Part shown: positions 23,280 through 30,488 of the stretch, one piece after another
Position numbering within the stretch: the stretch's first letter is position 1
Layout of the letters: the number at the start of each line of letters is the position of its first letter
Assembly (NCBI GenBank): GCA_017473955.1
Contig: JAFUIK010000048.1
Location: 1 to 34,730, forward strand
DNA length: 34,730 nucleotides
Source of the DNA: Ruminococcus sp.
GTDB lineage: Bacteria > Bacillota > Clostridia > Oscillospirales > Acutalibacteraceae
Direction: 5' to 3'
Notes under the pieces: generated by a model
Databases searched by the model: none
Told to the model about the DNA's origin: nothing
Seen by the model: the letters and a program-made list of their open reading frames with translations, nothing else
Translations under genes and position numbers: made by a program

Positions 23280-24134
23280 ATGAATACATATTATGAACAG
23301 TTGATGGCATTCAAAGGAGCTGATGAGCTGACAAAACTCATCAACAGGTGGGAGGTTTTGTCCAGTAACATAAGCAAACGTTCCTTTGACGCACCAATAA
23401 TTCTGCCAGATATTTTTATGTATACTTGGCCCGGATACGGAAACACAAAGTTGCTTTCCTTGCTTTCTGAGTATCTTAACTCAAAAGAAAATTTGATGAG
23501 CTTTTACGGTGACGTTAAGTTTTTTGAATTCAAGTTAGAATACTGTAAGCCTGATGATGAGTTCAAGGAGCTGTATCGCTTAATAGATACCACTGAGGTT
23601 GCAGCGGGCTTTCGTAATGAATTCAAGGGCATAATCCGTATTAACGTGAACGATTGGGTAGGTCATCATAAGGAAAAGCATTTCCGTGATTTTCTGCAGT
23701 TTTTGCAACTTAACACTTCATATTGGCTTGTTATTTTAACGCTTTCCAACACCCGTGAAAACGACAAAACAAGGGCGATGGAAGGTATGGTTAGCATGTA
23801 CCTGAGAATTGAAAAGGTTACATTAAATATGCCTGATAACGAAGAGCTGGTGGATTTTGCATCCACATATTTGGCTAAGTATGGCTTCGAACTGGACGAT
23901 AGTGCCAGAAAAGTGCTTGTTGCATCTGTTGACGCTTTGAGAAACAACGAGTATTTTTACGGCTTGAATACAATCAAGGACTTGTGTAGCGATATTGTGT
24001 ATTCGTTGTTTTCAAGCTCCAATAAGGTGAGCAATGTGATTACCGCAGATATGATAAGCGGTTTTTCTGCTGACAGCGAGTATATTAAGCGAACTATGGT
24101 TAAAATCGAAAAAACTGTCACACTTGGCTTTTGA
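23280..24134 (+). CDS. Degenerate AAA+-like protein
   Basis: 284 aa. WPGYGNTKLLSLLSEYL (about residues 44-60) looks like a P-loop in which the Lys before Thr is misplaced (GYGNTK rather than GxGKT). GIIRINVNDW stands where Walker B would be but lacks the Asp-Glu pair. VILTLSNTREN resembles a sensor-1 Asn, and residues ~195-260 form a helical lid like that of AAA+ proteins. It is probably an inactive AAA+ fold that binds a partner rather than hydrolysing ATP. The ATG at 23280 is chosen over the GTG at 23271, which overlaps the RBS AAAAAGGAA. The VirD4-like gene follows after 24 bases. The AAA+ assignment is by pattern only and moderate. Confidence 0.6.
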   Translation: MNTYYEQLMAFKGADELTKLINRWEVLSSNISKRSFDAPIILPDIFMYTWPGYGNTKLLSLLSEYLNSKENLMSFYGDVKFFEFKLEYCKPDDEFKELYRLIDTTEVAAGFRNEFKGIIRINVNDWVGHHKEKHFRDFLQFLQLNTSYWLVILTLSNTRENDKTRAMEGMVSMYLRIEKVTLNMPDNEELVDFASTYLAKYGFELDDSARKVLVASVDALRNNEYFYGLNTIKDLCSDIVYSLFSSSNKVSNVITADMISGFSADSEYIKRTMVKIEKTVTLGF

Positions 24135-24158
24135 TATTGTGGAAGTGGGGAAAAGATT

Positions 24159-25622
24159 ATGGAATACAGATTAGGTAAATATCAGAATATAAATCAGGAA
24201 ACACGATGGGCAACAATTGAAGAAATCAAATGTGCTACTACTCATGTTAATTTGCATAGCGATACATATCCCGGTGCAGGTCTGCCGATTATGTCAGACG
24301 GACACGAAGCACAGGTTGATTCAACCGACACTCATACCTTAATTTTTGGTTCTACAGGCTCGAAAAAAACACGTTTGTTCTGTATGCCTATGCTGAACTT
24401 TTTTATTAAAGCAGGAGAGTCGTTTGTTACTACTGACCCTAAAGGTGAGCTTTATGCCAGAACATCGGGTATGGCTAAAGCAAACGGATACAATCTTGTG
24501 GTGCTGAATTTCAGAGACATTGGAAAGGGTGATATGTGGAACCCTATTTCTGTCCCGTATAATATGTATCATAACGGCAAAAAAGACGAAGCAGTGTCAA
24601 TGCTCAACGACTTTATCAGGACTATTGCCGAGCCTCAGTTTGAAAACACAAAGGATATGTTTTGGCCTGAAATGGCATCATCGTTGGCACTTGCAAACCT
24701 TTTGCTTCTTATGGAGGCAGCGACAGCTGAAGAGGCTAACGTTGCCAGTCTTTCTGCTTTGTGTTCAAATGCGTCAGTTGAGAAACTCAATACATTGAGC
24801 AAACAGATGAGAATGGATACCATTGCCGGTATGAATTATAAGAACGTGTTTGTAAGCCCTGAAAAAACGTTGCAAAGTATTATGGCATCGCTTTATGCTA
24901 TGATTCGTATTTTCAACACACAGAAAAATTTGACTGATATGCTTTCAACTAACACAATTGATGTTACTCGTTTTGGAAAGGAGAAAACAGCAGTTTATCT
25001 TATTATTCCTGACGAAAAAAGCACATATCATTTTCTGGTTACAACCTTTTTAAAGCAAGCATATGAGATTTTAATTGCTGAAGCACAGAAAGAAAAAGAC
25101 AGACAGCTTCCTGTAAGAGTGAACTTTGTTCTTGATGAGTTTTGCAATATTCCAAAGATTCCGGATATGGCATCAATGATTTCAGCCGCAAGAAGTCGTA
25201 ATATGAGATACTTTCTTGTGGCTCAGAGCTTGCACCAGCTCAAGGGACGATATAGTGAAGACGCTGATACTATTAAAGGTAACTGTGACAACTGGGTGTT
25301 CCTTACTTCTAAAGAGCTTGATTTACTTAACGAGATAAGCTCACTTTGTGGTTCTTACTACACTACAGGAGGGCTCGAACGTAAGTTGATATCTGTTTCA
25401 GAGCTACAGCGATTAGACAAGAGTAAGGGCGAAGCGTTGATAATGCACGGGCGTCAGTATCCGATAATCACGGAAATTGCTGATATAGATTCTTATCCGA
25501 TGTTTAAAGGTTATGAGCCTATTCCTTTAGAGGAATTTCAAATGAAAGAAGCTCAGATGTTTGATGTGAAAGAGTTCTACGAGGACGTTATCACAGAGAA
25601 GCGACCTTTACCGTTCGCCTGA
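24159..25622 (+). CDS. VirD4/TraG-like (type IV coupling protein) ATPase, no membrane domain
   Basis: 487 aa. LIFGSTGSKKTR (residues 61-72) is the Walker A loop, with Lys69 in place of the usual last Gly (GSTGSGKT). TTDPKGELY, WNPIS and VNFVLDEFCNIPKIPDM (Walker B, D326-E327) follow, then ARSRNMRYFLVAQSLHQLKGRY and NCDNWVFLTSKE. These are the signature blocks of VirD4/TraG coupling ATPases, closest in feel to the VirD4-like CD1115 family of Firmicute conjugative elements. Such ATPases deliver DNA or protein to a type IV secretion channel. This one begins only ~60 residues before Walker A and has no N-terminal membrane helices. No relaxase, VirB4 or other transfer gene is nearby. RBS GTGGGGA. 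It is flanked by two genes at 24-base spacing. Confidence 0.86.
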   Translation: MEYRLGKYQNINQETRWATIEEIKCATTHVNLHSDTYPGAGLPIMSDGHEAQVDSTDTHTLIFGSTGSKKTRLFCMPMLNFFIKAGESFVTTDPKGELYARTSGMAKANGYNLVVLNFRDIGKGDMWNPISVPYNMYHNGKKDEAVSMLNDFIRTIAEPQFENTKDMFWPEMASSLALANLLLLMEAATAEEANVASLSALCSNASVEKLNTLSKQMRMDTIAGMNYKNVFVSPEKTLQSIMASLYAMIRIFNTQKNLTDMLSTNTIDVTRFGKEKTAVYLIIPDEKSTYHFLVTTFLKQAYEILIAEAQKEKDRQLPVRVNFVLDEFCNIPKIPDMASMISAARSRNMRYFLVAQSLHQLKGRYSEDADTIKGNCDNWVFLTSKELDLLNEISSLCGSYYTTGGLERKLISVSELQRLDKSKGEALIMHGRQYPIITEIADIDSYPMFKGYEPIPLEEFQMKEAQMFDVKEFYEDVITEKRPLPFA

Positions 25623-25646
25623 TAGCTGAAAAGGAGCTAAATTGCG

Positions 25647-26504
25647 ATGATTAATGAAAAAGGCGAAAGAATTGTTAGCGTAGAAGAAGAAAAGAATCTT
25701 GATTTCATTTTAGCAGAAATTAAGTTTATGACGAAAACCTTTCGCATACATAAAACCGATAACACCGCGTGGGATGCTGCGAAAAAAATGAAAGAATATC
25801 TGTCTTGTAAAGGCAATATTAAAAGCATAGAAGAGTGGCTTGCCGAACTGGAGACGTACTCCTTAAACGCTCAAAGCGAAAGCTTTGTCTGGGAGCTTGT
25901 ATATATACGCAGGAGTATGTCTGATATATACAGATTAAGCACAGGATATACAAAAGATTGTGCTGAGAGTAAATTAATTTCAGCTAAGCTCTTTGAAAGA
26001 ATTTGTAAGATAAATCCCTCACATCACAATTTCCTCTGTAGGGTCAGAGAATATCTTTCCGCAATAGAGCTTTTCAGGAAGACGAAAGTAAAGGGTATGG
26101 AAAAAGCGAAGGTTGATGAAATAATGCTCTATACAGTAAGCTTATTTGAAAACCTCGAAAACGATGGGGGAATTGCTATTTGCTTAACAGGCAGTAAGCT
26201 GTATGCGGATAAGTTCTTTTACTATGATTCTGAAAAAAGTAGCGAGGGCGAGTGTGCTGAAACATTGGCTAAGCTGATTTTTTATTTGCGTAATACCTAT
26301 AGTTACTTCGAGGATGACGAAGACTTAGAGCTGCTTGCAAATGTGTACCTGATATATATGACTTACGAGCAGTTTTCTTATAACGAGAAAGAGCAGGAGC
26401 TTAATGAGCTGATTGGTTGGGTTGAAAAGCTAGTGGATTGTGGATATAATCGCTTCAGAAAAGTATTGGAGGAGTTGAAAACAGCTCGAGATAAATTGCT
26501 ATAA
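25647..26504 (+). CDS. Helical protein of the VirD4-like operon, unknown family
   Basis: 285 aa, predicted almost entirely helical, with no signal peptide or membrane helix. Helix pairs around residues 60-130 and 185-280 suggest TPR- or HEAT-like packing, though no clear repeat consensus is visible. Acidic residues predominate (SYFEDDEDLELLANVY; YNEKEQELNELIGW). It starts 24 bases after the VirD4-like gene with AAGGAG, and the operon's strong terminator follows. A scaffold or substrate-adaptor role beside the coupling ATPase is possible. I do not recognise it. Confidence 0.68.
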   Translation: MINEKGERIVSVEEEKNLDFILAEIKFMTKTFRIHKTDNTAWDAAKKMKEYLSCKGNIKSIEEWLAELETYSLNAQSESFVWELVYIRRSMSDIYRLSTGYTKDCAESKLISAKLFERICKINPSHHNFLCRVREYLSAIELFRKTKVKGMEKAKVDEIMLYTVSLFENLENDGGIAICLTGSKLYADKFFYYDSEKSSEGECAETLAKLIFYLRNTYSYFEDDEDLELLANVYLIYMTYEQFSYNEKEQELNELIGWVEKLVDCGYNRFRKVLEELKTARDKLL

Positions 26505-26511
26505 TAACTAA

Positions 26512-26563
26512 AAGCGTTGTATTCGGGAATGTGGTTACCGAATACAACGCTTCTGTTTTTTGA
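26512..26563. terminator. Bidirectional terminator between convergent operons
   Basis: Perfect 15-bp stem AAGCGTTGTATTCGG/CCGAATACAACGCTT with an 11-nt loop. It is followed by CTGTTTTTTG on the plus strand and TTTAGTTATTAT on the minus strand, so it can serve both converging operons. Confidence 0.88.
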
Positions 26564-26580
26564 AAAACTTTTAGTGAGTA

Positions 26581-27009
26581 TTAATCACAAAGGGATTGTT
26601 TGTCAGTGTGGACAAAACCATCGTTGCCCATAGCACCGAATACTCCTTGAATAGTAAACGGAGTTATGGACTGAAAAACCAGTTTATTGCTATTTACTGG
26701 TTTGCCGTTTTTTGAAACCGATAAGGTAATGTGTGGCGTTTCAACTTTTTCGAGCAAAGTGTGTAGAGCCTCAGGATAGTCCTTGAACTTAACTTCAAAA
26801 GCTTCGTTTTCTGAGTCGCAACCATATCCTATGCATTCCACGGTTATCGAACTACCTAGCATATCATATGGCACAGTCTTGGGATGGTACCATATTGTGA
26901 CGTGTGGGGATGTTATTGTTCTGAAAAGTCGGCTTTCTCTTTGAGCTTTTGCCAGTTTTTGAATAAGCTCATAGTCAAAAAAACACCCGATGTATTGTAT
27001 TTTTTTCAT
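26581..27009 (-). CDS. 2H phosphoesterase-like protein (LigT / RNA-repair type)
   Basis: 142 aa. Two HxT motifs, PHVTIWY (H36, T38) and PHITLSV (H93, T95), lie in the duplicated arrangement of the 2H phosphoesterase superfamily. Members open 2',3'-cyclic phosphates, hydrolyse cyclic nucleotides, or act in RNA repair. The protein is shorter than LigT/ThpR (~180 aa) and close to the stand-alone RNA-ligase-like 2H group. RBS AAGGTG lies 5 bases before the ATG. It follows a membrane-protein gene on the same strand after 66 bases, and both probably share a transcript ending at the bidirectional terminator. Substrate is unknown. Confidence 0.78.
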   Translation of the reverse strand: MKKIQYIGCFFDYELIQKLAKAQRESRLFRTITSPHVTIWYHPKTVPYDMLGSSITVECIGYGCDSENEAFEVKFKDYPEALHTLLEKVETPHITLSVSKNGKPVNSNKLVFQSITPFTIQGVFGAMGNDGFVHTDKQSLCD

Positions 27010-27075
27010 ATAACACCTTATTTATTAAAATTTGTAATTCCTTGATTTGGAGTTACTGATTCTATTTTAACCTAT

Positions 27076-28413
27076 TCAACGTTTGTTTTTTAGGGAAAAC
27101 AGTCGGAATAATATAGCGACGCTTAAAATTATTACTATTGAGCCAATGGTTAGCTGTATAATCTTAGACCAAAGTGGCGGAATAAGCCAACCTAGGTTTG
27201 CGGTAATACCTAACGCATCTGTTATAGCTGAAAATATAGTCAGTAGCGATAATGCAGTAAGAGCTGTGTTTATGTTGTGGTCACGTTTTTGACGCTGCTC
27301 TTCGTTAACTTGACGTTGTATTTCTGCAAGACGTGACAAAGGCTCCTGTACATCTGCGAACATTTCCTTGATAGAAAAGGATTCCATTACCTTTTCGTAG
27401 AATCTTTGATACTGAGGAACCTCAGAAATTCTTGAAAACAGATATTTAGTGTTGAACTCATAAAGTCGACGCTTGTAATTTTCCAAAAGATTTAAATCAT
27501 CGTCGATATCAATAGAAATTTTCGTCAGGAACAGGTAAAGCATATACTTTTGATGTAATAGCAAAATGTATGTAAAGAGATAATGATTTTGCACATTATG
27601 TTGAAATGTATTTTCTATAAATTGCCTGTTTTTATCGCACCTGTTTATAATACAGACAGCAGCGGACGGAGATATTCCCCATATAGTGTTGCTGTTTGCG
27701 ACGTAATTTACACTATCTTTTTCAAGGCAATTGCTATCATACGTAAAATGGTCATTGTAACACCACTTTAAGTGAAACAGCTCTTCGTTGTAGTTTTCTT
27801 TTTTAGGCAGATCTATATATGTAAAGAAGTTTGCTCGTTCATTTTTTGTAGATGCATAAAAGAAAAAGTCGAGCGAATATATATCTGTCAAGTTACCTAA
27901 TATGCTTTTTGAAAGCTCGATAAAGCTGTGAGAAACAAAATCTCCGTTATCTGTCTTTACTCTTATGTGTTCAACATCGATTTTTCTTAAATAATATTGT
28001 GCCGCGGCAATATATAACGGGTCATTGTTTTCAAATTGTAGCTGAAAAGCCATAATGCAAATTGAAGTGTTAAATGAGAAAAGCTGAACATCTGATATTG
28101 TAAAGTCAAATGTAGTGGTTATATCGTTAAACTTCTTAGGGGCAGTTTGATAACAGCGATTGTTAAGATATATGTCGGTGAAATCAGACACCGATTCACT
28201 AAGTCGGTAGTGAAACAGGTTTTTATTGCTTTTATACTCATTTACCAAACGGTCCGAAACATATTTGTGTAAATAACGAATCTCATCGTTAACGGGCATC
28301 CACATACAGTTTGCAGAAAGGTCGTTATTGAATTTAATAAAATCTTTTTCCTGTTTGATAGAAAAAGGAATAAAAATATAGGAAAAGTTTGATAAATAAC
28401 CCGCTTTTTCCAT
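27076..28413 (-). CDS. Protein with large N-terminal domain and two C-terminal membrane helices, unknown
   Basis: 445 aa from the ATG at 28413, which has AAGGAGC 8 bases upstream. The frame stays open 63 codons further to a GTG at 28602, but without an RBS, so I treat that as leader. Residues 1-365 are soluble and contain no motif I know. Residues ~350-375 (RLAEIQRQVNEEQRQKRDHN) are a coiled-coil-like helix leading into two membrane helices (about 378-400 and 412-436), ending in LKNKR. This tail arrangement recalls CorA-type Mg2+ channels, but the GMN motif is absent (NLGW instead). Known CorA-like proteins include effectors of nucleotide-signalling defence systems. Membership here is only a resemblance. 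The 2H phosphoesterase gene lies downstream. Confidence 0.62.
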   Translation of the reverse strand: MEKAGYLSNFSYIFIPFSIKQEKDFIKFNNDLSANCMWMPVNDEIRYLHKYVSDRLVNEYKSNKNLFHYRLSESVSDFTDIYLNNRCYQTAPKKFNDITTTFDFTISDVQLFSFNTSICIMAFQLQFENNDPLYIAAAQYYLRKIDVEHIRVKTDNGDFVSHSFIELSKSILGNLTDIYSLDFFFYASTKNERANFFTYIDLPKKENYNEELFHLKWCYNDHFTYDSNCLEKDSVNYVANSNTIWGISPSAAVCIINRCDKNRQFIENTFQHNVQNHYLFTYILLLHQKYMLYLFLTKISIDIDDDLNLLENYKRRLYEFNTKYLFSRISEVPQYQRFYEKVMESFSIKEMFADVQEPLSRLAEIQRQVNEEQRQKRDHNINTALTALSLLTIFSAITDALGITANLGWLIPPLWSKIIQLTIGSIVIILSVAILFRLFSLKNKR

Positions 28414-28628
28414 AACATACGCTCCTTGTTCAATATGTAGCGAGCCAAGCATAGTTGCATCAGATTTTGGGGATGCTTTTCGCTCACTTGTTGTAAAAAT
28501 ACCCCTGTACTTGTCAGGGTTGACTGCGTTTGTGTCTAAAATGGTCAGAATGAATAGAACAAAAGCACTATAATTAAGGCTGGTTCTAGTACATCTACTC
28601 ACTCTAAACTACAAAATCAACTGTATTC

Positions 28629-28634
28629 ATTATA
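28629..28634 (-). promoter_or_regulatory. Possible -10 box of the membrane-protein/2H operon
   Basis: Perfect TATAAT on the minus strand, without a good -35 box. If used, the transcript has a leader of about 200 bases before the ATG at 28413. Confidence 0.35.
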
Positions 28635-28715
28635 ATACAACATAATCTGACGCTTAGCAAGAATATTTGCACCCGTTAAAAAATAAGAGGAGAGCAAAAT
28701 AATATGTATTGGCGT

Positions 28716-29144
28716 TTAGTTAAGAGTTTGTTCTCCTGCTTCAAACAAAGCTTCGTTTGTTTTGATTACGGACTTTTCTTCGATCATACAAAGTATTATT
28801 ATTGAGTCCCTTTTAACTCTCGGATATAGCGGCGAAAGTCCTGCGATTTTAAGTATGCTGTTGGTTTCATCGACGCTTAACTCCATTCCGAAACAAAGGC
28901 ATATTAGCTTATCTCTTTTTGGGTTAGCTTTGAGCCCTGAAAGTAGTTGATATGCGTAGTTTTCGTTGAGCTGGGCTTTCTTGATAACCTCAGCTTTAGT
29001 GAGGTTTTTCTCGTCTATCAGTTCTGTCAGATATTCCGAGAGGCTTTTGCTTATCATATAGTCTTTGTTAGCGTTTTCGTATTCTTCAAAAGTCTTGAAC
29101 CCTTGTAGCTCTTTTAGTAATTCTGTTGTAGTTTTACTTTTCAT
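28716..29144 (-). CDS. HTH (XRE-like) regulator divergent from a Ser/Thr kinase
   Basis: 142 aa. Residues ~35-75 (SEYLTELIDEKNLTKAEVIKKAQL...YAYQLLSGLKANPKRDKL) form an XRE-like helix-turn-helix. The region after it (CLCFGMELSVDETNSILKIAGL) continues as helices. The N-terminus is rich in Thr and Ser (MKSKTTTELL), plausible phosphorylation sites for the adjacent kinase, though nothing proves it. GGAAGTGG precedes the ATG at 29144; the GTG-type extension of five codons is not needed. Its promoter overlaps that of the kinase gene head to head. Confidence 0.75.
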   Translation of the reverse strand: MKSKTTTELLKELQGFKTFEEYENANKDYMISKSLSEYLTELIDEKNLTKAEVIKKAQLNENYAYQLLSGLKANPKRDKLICLCFGMELSVDETNSILKIAGLSPLYPRVKRDSIIILCMIEEKSVIKTNEALFEAGEQTLN

Positions 29145-29177
29145 CTTACCACTTCCCAAATTTATCTGTTCAAAGCA

Positions 29178-29206
29178 ATTCTAACATGGTATAATCTGTT
29201 TAGCAA
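29178..29206 (-). promoter_or_regulatory. Promoter of the HTH gene, interlocked with the kinase promoter
   Basis: Minus strand TTGCTA (29201-29206), 17-base spacer, TAGAAT (29178-29183). The kinase gene's -10 box, TATAAT at 29190-29195 on the plus strand, lies inside this spacer, so the two promoters cannot both be occupied. Confidence 0.6.
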
Positions 29207-29226
29207 CAATAATCGGAGTAAAGACA

Positions 29227-29931
29227 ATGCAAACAACATTTTTAGATGAGGTATTTAATAGTGAATATGAGCTTGTGAGAGTGTTAAAAAACACTGATGA
29301 AAAGCAAATTTGTGTTTTCGAGCATAAGAAACTCAAAAAGCGACTCGTTAAACGCTCTGTACAAGGTGTCGGAGATATATATTTCGTTTTGCGAAGCGTT
29401 TTTCACGAAAACATTTCGAACATCTACGAGGTGTATAAGACCGAAAACTCAGTTGTCGTTTTGGAAGAGTATATCGACGGTCAGACTATCAGTGAGTATT
29501 TGGAGGACGGACTTTATACTGTAAGCGGTGTGAAAGCAGTTGTGTCAAAGCTGTGTGATGCTCTAAGTTTCCTACATTCGCACAGCATTATCCACAAGGA
29601 TATTAAACCCGAGAATGTTATGATTGACAGTAGCGGTAATGTGAAACTCATTGACTTTGACGCTGCTCGTATTTATAAGTATCAACAGAGTGAAGATACT
29701 CGCATTTTAGGAACAACAGGCTATGCTGCACCTGAACAGTACGGACTTAACCAAACTGACGAGAGAACCGACATTTACGCGTTGGGTGTGCTGATGAATG
29801 TTATGCTTACAGGTGAGCCACCTGAGAGGAAACTTCATAACGGTAAGCTGAAAAAGGTGATAGTAAAATGCACCCAGACTATTCCTGATAATCGCTATCA
29901 GAGTGTAGCCGAACTAAAAAGAAATTTATGA
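29227..29931 (+). CDS. Serine/threonine protein kinase, kinase domain only
   Basis: 234 aa Hanks-type kinase. HSIIHKDIKPENVMI (about residues 115-129) is the catalytic loop, with Lys in place of the usual Arg of HRD. LIDFDAAR is the Mg-binding segment with DFD instead of DFG. GTTGYAAPEQYG is the activation-loop end. The N-lobe lacks a recognisable glycine-rich loop (VLKNTDEKQICVFEHKKLKK), and the conserved Lys is probably in LVKRS. There is no membrane helix or PASTA sensor, so it is soluble and smaller than PrkC-type kinases. The RBS is CGGAG. It sits back-to-back with an HTH regulator that is a likely partner. Confidence 0.88.
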   Translation: MQTTFLDEVFNSEYELVRVLKNTDEKQICVFEHKKLKKRLVKRSVQGVGDIYFVLRSVFHENISNIYEVYKTENSVVVLEEYIDGQTISEYLEDGLYTVSGVKAVVSKLCDALSFLHSHSIIHKDIKPENVMIDSSGNVKLIDFDAARIYKYQQSEDTRILGTTGYAAPEQYGLNQTDERTDIYALGVLMNVMLTGEPPERKLHNGKLKKVIVKCTQTIPDNRYQSVAELKRNL

Positions 29932-29952
29932 GTTACTGTGCTGTCAGCACAG

Positions 29953-29992
29953 GACAAAACAAATGCCCTTGACTATAATTTAGTCAAGGGCA
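29953..29992 (-). terminator. Terminator of the small XRE gene
   Basis: 12-bp stem TGCCCTTGACTA/TAGTCAAGGGCA with a 5-nt loop. The minus-strand side is followed by TTTGTTTTG. The plus side has no U-run, so it serves the minus-strand gene. Confidence 0.75.
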
Positions 29993-30001
29993 GTGTGATA
30001 A

Positions 30002-30337
30002 CTATAATTCATCTATATTCTGTACTAATATTTTTACAGTATTAAGGAATGCTTGGGCTTTCTTTTTATCAGCGTCGTTTAGTATAGGAGAGATGCTACT
30101 CAGGATATTGTCGTCATAAACCGAGTCAAAAAGCAAGTAATCGACACTTACCTTGAGTGCTTGTGAGATTTTAAAGAGCACTTCAACAGAGAGTATTCGA
30201 GTACCTCGTTCAATGTGTCCGATGTGAGCACTTGACAACTCGCAAATTTCTCCAAGCTGTTCTTGTGTGAGCTTTCTCTCTATTCGCTTTTCTTTGATTT
30301 TCTTGCCCAGAGCAACATAGTCGATATTCTTGTCCAT
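30002..30337 (-). CDS. XRE-family regulator
   Basis: 111 aa. Residues ~8-64 are a classic XRE helix-turn-helix: LGKKIKEKRIERKLTQEQLG, then LSSAHIGHIERGTR and KISQALKVSVDYLL. The C-terminal ~40 residues (NDADKKKAQAFLNTVKILVQNI) are a helix that may dimerise. GAGG precedes the ATG by 9 bases. It is divergent from the LRR-dockerin gene, with 151 bases between starts, and could control it. Confidence 0.87.
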   Translation of the reverse strand: MDKNIDYVALGKKIKEKRIERKLTQEQLGEICELSSAHIGHIERGTRILSVEVLFKISQALKVSVDYLLFDSVYDDNILSSISPILNDADKKKAQAFLNTVKILVQNIDEL

Positions 30338-30416
30338 AAGCGTAACCTCAAAATGCTATATACAACTATTTTATGCTTTTTGGACTAAAAAATAAATTTA
30401 CCATAAGCATTATTTG

Positions 30417-30445
30417 TTGACTATTAGCACAACGAATGTTAAAAT
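30417..30445 (+). promoter_or_regulatory. Promoter of the LRR-dockerin gene
   Basis: TTGACT (30417-30422), 17-base spacer, TAAAAT (30440-30445). It is ~40 bases before the start codon. Confidence 0.72.
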
Positions 30446-30488
30446 AGTGCGTATAGGATACAAAATGTACATTTAAGGAGTGGGTTGT

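Noticed and set aside
24159-25622. Conjugative element in the VirD4-like region
   Set aside because: No relaxase, VirB4, integrase or attachment site was found nearby; only a coupling-type ATPase is present.
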